Under the pieces are notes generated by a model. It searched no databases. It saw only the letters and a list, made by a program, of their open reading frames with translations, and was not told the DNA's origin. DNA of 64,000 bases from contig NZ_JAPDDP010000012.1 of the NCBI RefSeq assembly GCF_027587195.1, positions 1 to 64,000 on the forward strand, written 5' to 3'. This document shows, piece by piece, positions 17,001 through 24,281 of the stretch. Every line of letters starts with the position of its first letter. The first letter of the stretch is position 1. A program made the position numbers and the translations under genes. Source of the DNA: Solirubrobacter phytolaccae. GTDB taxonomy: Bacteria; Actinomycetota; Thermoleophilia; Solirubrobacterales; Solirubrobacteraceae.

Positions 17001-18412
17001 CGAAGAACGTCATCCTGCAGCCGGGCCCGACCGACGGCAGCTGGGCCACGACGACGAAGGTGTCGATCGACGGCAACAAGGAGTACACGCAGGCCGGCCT
17101 CATCGCCTACGCGGGCAACAACGCCTGGGCCAAGGTCGTCGTCATGCGCCGCCCGAACGGCACCTGGACGACCGAGCTCGGCCGCCAGAGCGGGTACGCC
17201 AACGCGGACCTGCCGACCAACGCCCAGAAGGCGATCACGCTCCAGATGTACGCGCGTGACGGCATGATCCGCGGCCGCTACTCGCTCAACGACGGCCAGA
17301 CGTGGACCGAGATCGGCGACGGCTTCGACGCCGGCGGCCTCGGCTCCCCGAGTGTCGGCGTGGCCGCCTACAACGGCACCGGCAGCGAGACGGCGACGTT
17401 CGAGGCCTTCACGGTCAGCGAGCCGCCCGAGGCCCCGCCGGCGCCGCCGTGCACCACGCTCTACACGCCCGAGTCGGGCTACGAGATGCTGCTCGACGGC
17501 AGCGACACGATGCACGCCGACAAGTGGCAGTACAGCGGTTCCGGGCGCTTCGTCCGCGACGGCTGCACCTACAAGTCGGTCGGCGGGTTCGGCCTGATGT
17601 ACACCAAGAAGGACTACGACGCCCCGTACTCCCTCAAGCTCGACTGGATGATGCCCGGGGACGACAACTCCGGCGTGTTCGTCGGCTTCCCGGACACGGG
17701 CGCGAACACGGTCGACACCTCGATCAACAACGGCGAGGAGATCCAGATCGACCCGACGGACAACCCCGCTCAGACCACCGGCGCGATCTACCTGGAGCAG
17801 GCCGCCGACGCGGCGGCCCGCGACGCGGTCCTCAAGCCGGCCGGTCAGTGGAACTCGTACGAGATCCAGGTCAAGGAGGACCGCATCATCGTGATCCTCA
17901 ACGGCGTGAAGATCAACGAGTGGATCGACGACGATCCGGTGTCCGACCTCAAGCAGGGCCGCATCGGCCTGCAGATGCACGGCTCGGGCGACGACGTGTT
18001 CTTCCGCAACGTCCGCGTCGGCAAGCTCGGCGCGAGCGTCTCCACGGACCACACGATCTCCGGCTCGGTGCCGGCGACGCTGGGCCTGACGTTCGACCAG
18101 CCGTCCTCCTCGCTCGGCACCTTCCTGCCGAACGTGGACAAGACGTACACGACGACGACCGGCGCCAAGGTCACCAGCACCGCCGGTGACGCGAAGCTGA
18201 GCGTCACGCCGGACCCGGCGTTCCTGGCCAACGGCGCCTACACCCTCTCGGAGGCGCTGCAGGTCGGCTTCTCCAAGTCGGCGTGGACCGGCCCGGTGTC
18301 CCTGGACCCGATCACGGTCACGTTCAGCCAGCACATCGGCGCGACGCAGCCGTTGCGCACCGGCAACTACAGCAAGTCGCTGACGTTCACGCTGTCGACG
18401 ACGACCCCGTAG
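14009..18412 (+). CDS. Secreted multi-domain carbohydrate-related protein: PA14, sorbosone-dehydrogenase-like propeller, two CBM35-like, DUF1349-like, DUF1080
   Basis: A 1467-residue exported protein likely binding or processing glycans outside the cell. Signal peptide ~1-28 (ends AQAQ). PA14-like domain ~35-165 (YTFRLNSDDGSELLIDG). Six-bladed glucose/sorbosone-dehydrogenase-like propeller ~200-550 (LRTPHGIGWGPNDSIWTTDN). Two CBM6/35-like modules at ~675-805 and ~812-945, each with YANGPNPF or FANGPNPF and ending TGDDGNVNLD. A concanavalin-like DUF1349-type domain ~955-1140. A DUF1080 (3-keto-disaccharide hydrolase) domain ~1150-1345 (NSGVFVGFPD, WNSYEIQVKEDRIIVILNG). A C-terminal beta domain without a clear anchor ends the protein. 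The ATG at 14009 is preferred over upstream in-frame codons because of the strong ribosome site and signal peptide. Enzymatic activity is inferred, not shown. Confidence 0.85.
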   Translation: MHTRWKRGIALLCGVAAPLGAMASIAQAQTLPPQEPGVTQRIFQLGAQPQEICPIKPASTPNVDVLKPNIDWSGNTGFGNLTDNFLVHAIANITIPTAGSYTFRLNSDDGSELLIDGNLVIDHDGLHGAEDKDGAVTLTAGVHALRVNYIEAGGDQELHLSWRKPGDSAFSIVPNSALTTDSGIIRVTAPGTKQCEGNNDSPGDGLPLDSVNPAYSLVNLRPNGFEPKVTGLEWMGDDLLVLTWGDEDGSPSTMTAAGEVWKLSGVKTATNPSTVTRVKLAENLKEPMGIKVVDGEIYISEKNRLVKLTSPNAAGLFTARQQIASWPFDDNFHEFAFGLLYKDGYFYANLSVSINLGGATTTPQGSLDRGTQIKISKDTGTVEHIAGGLRTPHGIGWGPNDSIWTTDNQGAWLPANKLMHVQPGKFYGHYTTEPDGTPGRYDNLRPTPAAVLIPHNEIGNSPSQPMLIPSGPFAGQMWVPDVTYGGIQRAFVEKVGGEYQGAYFRMTQGLEAGITHIALQDDGSIIVGGLHGGGNWGQNGKLSYGLQKLVPNGTTTFDMQKMELVDGGFKITYTKPVSDATLANLATKYQVKSWGYAPTSNYGGPKIGEKTLTVSSATVSADKKEVTLKIAGLEPNKVVYVRSPRPFAAADGSEILSTEAWYTLNTLPGYVAPASDGFFELEDGTFAGGAKVDTEHAGFTGNGFVSGIQTAGASSVKIEANMAKAGDYRMALHYANGPNPFQGPKKLTLIVNGTPKTITLPSTGTWKTWGYYLDTVALTAGVNTVELKYNTGDDGNVNLDNVRFAPAGTTRYEAEAGTLAGGANAQTEHAGYSGLGYVGGYQNVGASTTVKVNALADRATDVTIGFANGPNPFAGNKKLSLYVNGVFQKKVTFPDSTGWKVYRTITESFNLKAGSNDVMFKYDTGDDGNVNLDYVDVKQNEPLQCGVVAANDDFEGTSLDKCRWTTVLNEDTTGYSLSGGKLNIKAVGGDITGGTVSAKNVILQPGPTDGSWATTTKVSIDGNKEYTQAGLIAYAGNNAWAKVVVMRRPNGTWTTELGRQSGYANADLPTNAQKAITLQMYARDGMIRGRYSLNDGQTWTEIGDGFDAGGLGSPSVGVAAYNGTGSETATFEAFTVSEPPEAPPAPPCTTLYTPESGYEMLLDGSDTMHADKWQYSGSGRFVRDGCTYKSVGGFGLMYTKKDYDAPYSLKLDWMMPGDDNSGVFVGFPDTGANTVDTSINNGEEIQIDPTDNPAQTTGAIYLEQAADAAARDAVLKPAGQWNSYEIQVKEDRIIVILNGVKINEWIDDDPVSDLKQGRIGLQMHGSGDDVFFRNVRVGKLGASVSTDHTISGSVPATLGLTFDQPSSSLGTFLPNVDKTYTTTTGAKVTSTAGDAKLSVTPDPAFLANGAYTLSEALQVGFSKSAWTGPVSLDPITVTFSQHIGATQPLRTGNYSKSLTFTLSTTTP

Positions 18413-18427
18413 TGGATTGACCTCGAG

Positions 18428-18458
18428 GCCCGTCGCCGCGTTCCGCGCGGCGGCGGGC
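18428..18458 (+). terminator. Rho-independent terminator after the PA14/DUF1080 gene
   Basis: GCCCGtCGCCGCG, loop TTCC, GCGCGGCGGCGGGC, followed by the T-rich stretch TTCGTCGTTT. It lies 15 bp past the stop codon. Confidence 0.75.
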
Positions 18459-18513
18459 TTCGTCGTTTAACGGCGGACCGCACCGGCAGCCCGGTTCGGG
18501 TACACCCGTCAGC

Positions 18514-20067
18514 GTGACCGAGTCGCTGATCGTCGTCATCCTCGGGCTGCTGGCGATCGCCGCGGCGTCGACCGTCGCGCCCCGGGTCGGCGTGGCCGCC
18601 CCGTTGCTGCTCGTGCTCACGGGCATCGGCGTGAGCTTCCTGCCGTTCGTACCCGACGTGGAGATCGAGCCGGAGTGGATCCTCACGGTCGTGCTGCCGC
18701 CGCTGTTGTACTCCGCGGCGGTCTCGATGCCGTCGATGGAGTTCCGGCGCGAGTTCACCGCGATCCGCGGGCTGTCCGTGGTGCTCGTGGTGCTCAGCGC
18801 GCTGGCGCTCGGGGTGTTCTTCCACCTCGTGATCCCCGACCTGAGCCTCGCGTGGGGGATCGCACTCGGGGCGATCGTCAGCCCGACCGACGCGGTCGCG
18901 ACGTCGATCGTCAAGCGCGTCGGCGTGTCCGGGCGGATCACGGCGGTGCTCGAGGGCGAGAGCCTGCTCAACGACGCGACGGCGCTGGTGATCCTGCGCA
19001 GCGCGATCGCGGCCACCGCGGCGTCGGTGTCGGTCGGCGGGGTGCTCGGGGACTTCGCGTTCGCGATCGCCGCGGCCACCGCGATCGGGTTCGTCGTCGG
19101 CCACGCGAACGTGTGGGTCCGCGCCCGCGTGTCGGACCCGGCGGTCAACACCGCGCTCTCCTTCACCGTGCCGTTCCTGGCCGCGGTGCCCGCCGAGGAG
19201 ATCGGCGCGTCCGGGCTGGTCGCGGCGGTCGTCGCGGGCCTCGCCACCGGCCAGCACGCGCCGCAGCGGCTCTCCGCGCGCCACCGGCTGTCGGACGCGC
19301 AGAACTGGCGCACCGTCGAGCTGATCCTCGAGGGCGGCGTGTTCCTCGTGATGGGGCTGGAGCTGTCGTCGATCGTCGACGAGGCGGAGGGCCAGGTCGG
19401 CACGGCGGCCGCGGTCGCCGCTGCGGCGCTGGCGCTCACGCTGCTGATCCGGGCCGCCTACGTCGCTCCGCTCCTGGTCGGGCTGGGTCGCCGTGCGCGT
19501 CGCGGGGAGCGGATGAAGCCGCACGCCATGACCATGCAGGCGCAGCTGGACGAGCGCGACCCGGAGTTCATGGCCAAGCTCGTCCGCCGCAGCCGCACGC
19601 GCGATCTCGAAGCCGCAGTCGAGCGTCTCAACCTCCGCATCCGCCGGAGCCTCGCCGACATCGACTACTTCCTCGCGGCGCCGCTCGGCTGGCGTGAGGG
19701 CGTGGTCGTCGTGTGGGCGGGGATGCGCGGCGCGGTGACGCTCGCCGCCGCGCAGACGCTGCCCGAGGACACGCCGCAACGCTCCCTGCTGATCCTGATC
19801 GCGTTCCTGGTCGCCGCGGGCTCGCTGATCCTCCAGGGCGGGACCCTCCCCCGCGTCGTGAAGGTCGTCCGCCCGGCGCCCGAGCGCATCGATCCCGAGG
19901 AGCGCGTGCGGCTCGACGCGCTGCTCGCCCCCCACACGACGATCGCCGCCCGCCGCGAGGCCTTGCTCGACATCCGTGACGACGGCGCGTTCAGCGCCCC
20001 GGTGCTCACCGCCGCGCTCGCGGAGCTCGACGCCGAGGAGATCGGCATCGAGCTCAAGACGAGCTAG
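18514..20067 (+). CDS. Na+/H+ antiporter, CPA1/NhaP family
   Basis: Membrane antiporter exchanging internal Na+ (or K+) for external H+; pH and salt homeostasis. 517 residues, GTG start at 18514. About twelve hydrophobic segments cover residues 1-420. Family motifs are VVLPPLLYSAA, SPTDAVATSIVKR, the ion-site EGESLLNDATALV, and the late GMRGAVTLAAA. A hydrophilic segment around 325-375 and a ~80-residue cytoplasmic C-terminus could be regulatory. It stands alone after a terminator and converges on the flavin monooxygenase gene, sharing the CTAG tetranucleotide for both stop codons. Confidence 0.93.
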   Translation: MTESLIVVILGLLAIAAASTVAPRVGVAAPLLLVLTGIGVSFLPFVPDVEIEPEWILTVVLPPLLYSAAVSMPSMEFRREFTAIRGLSVVLVVLSALALGVFFHLVIPDLSLAWGIALGAIVSPTDAVATSIVKRVGVSGRITAVLEGESLLNDATALVILRSAIAATAASVSVGGVLGDFAFAIAAATAIGFVVGHANVWVRARVSDPAVNTALSFTVPFLAAVPAEEIGASGLVAAVVAGLATGQHAPQRLSARHRLSDAQNWRTVELILEGGVFLVMGLELSSIVDEAEGQVGTAAAVAAAALALTLLIRAAYVAPLLVGLGRRARRGERMKPHAMTMQAQLDERDPEFMAKLVRRSRTRDLEAAVERLNLRIRRSLADIDYFLAAPLGWREGVVVVWAGMRGAVTLAAAQTLPEDTPQRSLLILIAFLVAAGSLILQGGTLPRVVKVVRPAPERIDPEERVRLDALLAPHTTIAARREALLDIRDDGAFSAPVLTAALAELDAEEIGIELKTS

Positions 20068-21290
20068 ACGGGGCTTCCCGTGAGGCGGGCCGCGAGGTGC
20101 TCGACGAGGTCGCGCGCGTCGTCCTCGGCGCCGTGGATGAAGCTGGACTTGCGGCGGCGGAGGAAGTTCAGGCCGACGCGGTACAGGCCGGGCGCGTCCT
20201 TCACGACGCCGCCGGCGTGGCGGATCTCACCCTTGCGGTCGAGCACGTCGACGTCCAGCCACGTGTAGTCGGCGCGGAAGCCGGTGGCCCACAGCACGGT
20301 GTCGTAGCCCGCGAGGTCGATCAACACGCGCGGGTCGTCCGAGACCCGCGTCGGCTCCGGGCGCGGACCCGCGTCGAAGCCGCCCTGCTGGTCGATCGTG
20401 TTCAGCAGCCGCTTGAGCTTGAGGTCCGCGAGGTTGCAGACGTTGCGCAGCGAGCCGGCGAACGCGGCCGTGGTGCCGTTGACCGCGCCGAGCCGACCCA
20501 CGAGCTCCGCCCCGCGGTCCGTCAGCGCGTTGAGGTCCAGGTCGACCCGATCCGGCGTGCCGACGAGCTGCGGCGACGGGACGTGCCGCGCGCGGACCAG
20601 GTCGTCGACCTCGTCGTAGCGCTCGTCGTGACGGCCGAGCTCGTCCAGCCAGTACATGATGTCCCGGCCGCGATAGGTGCGCGGCATGCGGACGTGCTCG
20701 CCCACCGCCACGGTCACCTCGCGTCCGGAGCGCAGCAGCTCGTCGGCGAGCTGCAAGCCCGTCGCGGAGGCACCGACGACGAGCACCCGCCCCGGCTTCA
20801 GCTGGTCCGGCCGCTTGTAGTCGACCGGCGTGAGCTGGTCCAGGCGAGCGGGGAGCTCGGCCGCCACCGCGGGCACGTGCGCGCGGTTGAACGGCCCGCT
20901 GGCGAGCACGACGGCGGGCGCCTGCCAGCGGCCGGCGTCCGTCTCGACCAGGTACTCGTCCTCGACGCGCGAGACCGACGTGACCGTGACGCCCGTACGC
21001 ACGGGCGCTTCGACGTGCGACGCGTAGCGCTCCAGGAACGCGACCAGCTCGTCGACGGCCATGAACCCGTCCGGGTCCTCACCGTCGTACTCCAGGCCCG
21101 GCAGCCGCGTCAGCCAGTTGGGCGTCAGCAGCCGCAGCGAGTCCCAGCGCTCGGTCTTCCAGGTGTTGGCGACCTCGCCCCGCTCGAGCACGACATGTTC
21201 GATCGACTGCTCCGACAGCACCCGGCTCACCGCGAGGCCGGAGTGCCCGGCCCCGACGATGACGACGGGAATGCGTGTGATGCCGGTCAG
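20064..21290 (-). CDS. FAD/NAD(P)-dependent flavin monooxygenase-like oxidoreductase (CzcO-like)
   Basis: Two-dinucleotide-binding-domain flavoprotein of about 408 residues. The FAD site is VVIVGAGHSGLAVSRVL at the N-terminus; the NAD(P)H site is VLVVGASATGLQLADELL (~residue 165). DTVLWATGFRADYTWLD matches the conserved ATG motif near the C-terminus of this family. The substrate is unknown. The start is unusual: no ATG or GTG precedes the FAD motif without overlapping deeply into the upstream gene. The best option is CTG at 21290 overlapping the OsmC stop (CTGA), consistent with translational coupling. Its stop shares CTAG with the convergent antiporter. Confidence 0.85.
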   Translation of the reverse strand: MTGITRIPVVIVGAGHSGLAVSRVLSEQSIEHVVLERGEVANTWKTERWDSLRLLTPNWLTRLPGLEYDGEDPDGFMAVDELVAFLERYASHVEAPVRTGVTVTSVSRVEDEYLVETDAGRWQAPAVVLASGPFNRAHVPAVAAELPARLDQLTPVDYKRPDQLKPGRVLVVGASATGLQLADELLRSGREVTVAVGEHVRMPRTYRGRDIMYWLDELGRHDERYDEVDDLVRARHVPSPQLVGTPDRVDLDLNALTDRGAELVGRLGAVNGTTAAFAGSLRNVCNLADLKLKRLLNTIDQQGGFDAGPRPEPTRVSDDPRVLIDLAGYDTVLWATGFRADYTWLDVDVLDRKGEIRHAGGVVKDAPGLYRVGLNFLRRRKSSFIHGAEDDARDLVEHLAARLTGSPV

Positions 21291-21847
21291 CTGACCGTCA
21301 CCGTGACGTTCGTCGGGTTGGTCAGCGCGTCGAAGACCGCCGAGCGCTTCTGCGACTGCGCGACGAGCGCGGCGATGTCGTCGGCGTCCGCGTCGGCCTC
21401 GATCTCGAAGTTCACGCGGATGTTCTTGTAGCCGTTGCGGACCTCGGGGTCGGCGCCGAGGATGCCGAGGATGTTCATGTCGCCCTCGACCGTCGCCTTG
21501 ACGGACTCGAGCTGAATGCCGCGGTTCTGCGCGACGGCGGCGACGCCGGCGGTGAGGCAGCTGGCCAGGCCGACGAGCAGGAACTCGACCGGGGTCGGCG
21601 CGAGGTCCTCGGAGGCGAAGACCTCCGGGTGGTCGGCGTTGTAGCTGAAGACGGACTTGTGCTCGTGGTCGGCGCCGAGGCCGCTGTACTGCTGGATCGT
21701 GGTCTTGCTGTGCGTGCCGCGCAGCCACTCGTTGGTCGCCCGCCACGTGAACTCGGCCGCCTCCGGGGCGTCGGTCAGGGCGTTGCGGGCGTCGAGCAGG
21801 GCCTGGACGTTGACGCCGTTGTCCGCTGCAGACTCGGTGGTGCTCAT
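21287..21847 (-). CDS. OsmC-family protein (peroxiredoxin-like fold)
   Basis: 186-residue cytoplasmic OsmC/Ohr-fold protein. LVGLASCLTAGVAAVAQNRG holds the conserved first cysteine. The position of the usual second cysteine (C-P-V in Ohr/OsmC) reads KRSAVFD here, so only one family cysteine is present. That places it closer to the YhfA-like subgroup than to classical organic-hydroperoxide reductases. Residues 30-70 match the N-terminal beta strand region of the family. It is translationally coupled to the flavin monooxygenase downstream, suggesting a shared redox or detoxification role. Confidence 0.85.
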   Translation of the reverse strand: MSTTESAADNGVNVQALLDARNALTDAPEAAEFTWRATNEWLRGTHSKTTIQQYSGLGADHEHKSVFSYNADHPEVFASEDLAPTPVEFLLVGLASCLTAGVAAVAQNRGIQLESVKATVEGDMNILGILGADPEVRNGYKNIRVNFEIEADADADDIAALVAQSQKRSAVFDALTNPTNVTVTVS

Positions 21848-21963
21848 CGGGACTCCTCGTCGGGGGAAGGGCGGGCCAATGGCCGCAAACGCGATCAGGT
21901 TACCCGCAAAAACGGTGCGATTTCAACCATCGAGACGTCGTTCAAGGCCGCCGTATTCCCCTT

Positions 21964-21979
21964 GTTAGGGTTACCTAAC
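21964..21979. promoter_or_regulatory. IdeR/DtxR-like iron box upstream of the HtaA-domain gene
   Basis: GTTAGGGTTACCTAAC, with perfect 6-bp arms GTTAGG/CCTAAC, 49 bp before the ATG. Actinobacterial iron-repressor sites follow the pattern TTAGGTTAGSCTAACCTAA, and the arms match its outer half-sites. The neighbouring gene encodes a heme-uptake-type domain, which supports the reading. Confidence 0.55.
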
Positions 21980-22028
21980 TCCCGGGTCGGAGCAGGTCCG
22001 CCCCGGATGGCCCAAGGAATCGAAACGG

Positions 22029-24281
22029 ATGACCAAGAAGTCACTCGGCCGGCGCCTGCTCGCACCGGTCGCGCTGTTCTGCGCCTTGCTCCCGGCGGCG
22101 ACGGCGAGCGCCCAGGAGCCGGTCCCGATCACGAGCGGGGCGGGCGCGGACTGGGGCGTGAAGGCCTCGTTCCGCAGCTACGCGGTCGGGCCGATCGCCC
22201 ACGGCGCGATCGCGGTCGAAGACGGCGCCTCGGTCAACCCCGACGGCACGTACCACTTCCCGATCAAGGGCGGCGCCTATGACCCGCTCACCGGCGCGAC
22301 CGTCGTCCAGCTCTCCGGCGCGGTGCACTTCACCGGCCACGCCGGGCAGCTGGACCTGAAGATCAGCGACCCGCGCGTGGAGGTCACCGCGGACGGCTCG
22401 TCGCTGTACGCGAACGTCGCGTCCAAGACGAGCCTCGAGGCGACCGAGATCACGCAGTTCCCGAACGTGCGGGTCAGCGACATCGACCTGACCGACAAGA
22501 CCCCGGCGATCGCCGACGGCAAGACCGCGTGGCCCGCGCTCCCCCAGGCGCTCACCGCCGCCGGCGCGCCCGCGTTCGCCGGCTTCTACACCTCGGGCAC
22601 CGCGCTCGACCCGGTCAGCTTCGGCTACGACGGGCCGGGCGGGCGCCCGCAGATCGAGTCCTGGTCGCAGCCGGGCGCGCCGCAGTTCGACAAGGTCGTG
22701 ACCGGGACGCTGGGCAACGGCACGGGCGCGCTCGCGTTCGACCCGGAGCGCGACCGCGTGTGGAGCTCCTCCTATGACGGCCTGTCGCTGACCGCGCTGC
22801 GCGAGAGCGACCTGAGCTCGATCGCCGCGGTCAAGTGGACCGTGGCCGACGCCTTCCACCCCCGCAACGTCGCGGTCGACCGGACCACCGGCGACGCGTA
22901 CACGGTCGACGCGTCGGTCCAGCGCGTGAAGGAGACCGGCGGCGTCTTCGCGGTCGACACCACGTTCTCGAGCCCCTTCGGCAGCGGCGCGTCGAACGCG
23001 CTCGACAGCACGCCGGACGGGACGATCTGGACCGTCAAGGACGACCAGCTCTCCCGCTTCAAGGACGGCGTCCGCACGGCGTACACGCTCCCGCAGAGCT
23101 ACGACAACCTCGCGGTGCTCGACGACGGCTCGATCTTCGTCTACGCGCAGTTCTCGGCCCGGTCGGTCGGCCGCGTCACGCTCGGCGACGGCACCGCTTC
23201 GGTCACCGACCTCCCCGGCACCGACGGCGTCACCGCCCCGGGCTTCACGGCCGACGGCACGCTCTACTTCGTCGAGCAGGACTACTCGGAGTACCCGAAG
23301 GTCACGCGCCGGCTGTGGTCGGTCAAGCGCAGCGGCGGCGGCTACGAGAAGACGCAGGTCCCGGGGATCGCGACCGGGATCGGCGGCAGCTTCATCACCG
23401 TGGCCGGCGACGGCTCGACGATCTATGTCGCCAACGAGGCGCTCACCGGCCTGTCGGTGATCCGCGACGGCAAGCTCGTCGACACGATCGCCCCGGACGG
23501 CACCCTGGCCGACCTGGAGACCTCGCCCGACGGCGACGTGTACGCGGTCTGGCGCAGCGGCCGGATCGCGCGGCTGGGCCAGGTCGGCACGACGCCGACG
23601 TTCACGGCCACGCCGCAGGACGTCGTCGTCGAGCCCGGCGCCGCCGCGACGTTCACCGCGGACGCGACCGGCGACGCCGCGCCGGCGCTGAAGTGGCAGA
23701 CGCGCGCGCCGGGCACGACGCGCTGGGCCGACGCCGGGACGGGCAGCTCGTTCGTCCTGGCGAACCCGGTGTCCAACACGCGCGTGCGGGCGATCGCCAC
23801 CAACGCGGTCGGCGCGATCGCGTCCGGCGCCGTCTCGGTGACCGTCAAGGCGCCGGTGCAGGAGGACCCGCCGGCCGGCGACGGCGGCACGACGCCGCCG
23901 CCGGTCGCCAACCCGGCGCCGGTGCCCACGCCGATCGCCGCCCCGGCGCCCACGCGTGCCCCCACGTGGAGCGCGCCCAAGTCGGCGAAGGTCTCCACCA
24001 AGCGCCAGGCGAGCGTGCTGTCGCTCACGTGCGGCTCGGCGGCGTGCGCGATCACCGCGCCGAAGACCGTCAAGGTCAAGATCGGCGGGCGCACCTACAC
24101 GCTGACCGTGACCGCGCCCAAGTCCCTCGCGGCCGGCAAGAAGGGCACGGTCCGCGTCAAGCTGACCGCCGCCGCCTACCGCGCGCTGCGGGGCCGCAAG
24201 GCGACCGCGAAGGTCAAGGTCGTCCTGACCGCGGGTGGCCAGAAGACCACCCGCACGCTCTCGGTCTCACTCAAGCGTTAG
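22029..24281 (+). CDS. Secreted HtaA-domain (heme-binding type) protein with propeller and Ig-like domain
   Basis: 750-residue exported protein, signal peptide ~1-28 (ASAQ). Residues ~38-200 form an HtaA domain (ADWGVKASFRSYAV, IKGGAYDPLTGATVVQLSGAVHFTGH), the module that binds heme in corynebacterial HtaA/HtaB. Residues ~220-530 look like a beta-propeller (repeated DG-T/S-IWTVKDDQ, DGSIFVYAQ, DGTLYFVEQD). An Ig-like domain spans ~535-615 (VEPGAAATFTADATGD...LKWQT), then a Pro-rich linker and a ~100-residue C-terminal domain with one Cys pair (LTCGSAACAIT). No transmembrane anchor is present. Iron-dependent expression is inferred from the upstream palindrome. No heme ABC transporter is in the window. 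The stop interlocks with the convergent rph stop (TTAG). Confidence 0.82.
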   Translation: MTKKSLGRRLLAPVALFCALLPAATASAQEPVPITSGAGADWGVKASFRSYAVGPIAHGAIAVEDGASVNPDGTYHFPIKGGAYDPLTGATVVQLSGAVHFTGHAGQLDLKISDPRVEVTADGSSLYANVASKTSLEATEITQFPNVRVSDIDLTDKTPAIADGKTAWPALPQALTAAGAPAFAGFYTSGTALDPVSFGYDGPGGRPQIESWSQPGAPQFDKVVTGTLGNGTGALAFDPERDRVWSSSYDGLSLTALRESDLSSIAAVKWTVADAFHPRNVAVDRTTGDAYTVDASVQRVKETGGVFAVDTTFSSPFGSGASNALDSTPDGTIWTVKDDQLSRFKDGVRTAYTLPQSYDNLAVLDDGSIFVYAQFSARSVGRVTLGDGTASVTDLPGTDGVTAPGFTADGTLYFVEQDYSEYPKVTRRLWSVKRSGGGYEKTQVPGIATGIGGSFITVAGDGSTIYVANEALTGLSVIRDGKLVDTIAPDGTLADLETSPDGDVYAVWRSGRIARLGQVGTTPTFTATPQDVVVEPGAAATFTADATGDAAPALKWQTRAPGTTRWADAGTGSSFVLANPVSNTRVRAIATNAVGAIASGAVSVTVKAPVQEDPPAGDGGTTPPPVANPAPVPTPIAAPAPTRAPTWSAPKSAKVSTKRQASVLSLTCGSAACAITAPKTVKVKIGGRTYTLTVTAPKSLAAGKKGTVRVKLTAAAYRALRGRKATAKVKVVLTAGGQKTTRTLSVSLKR

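Noticed and set aside
13964-18334. 1456-codon minus-strand ORF opposite the PA14/DUF1080 gene
   Set aside because: Antisense shadow; the plus strand has signal peptide, promoter, ribosome site and recognisable domains.
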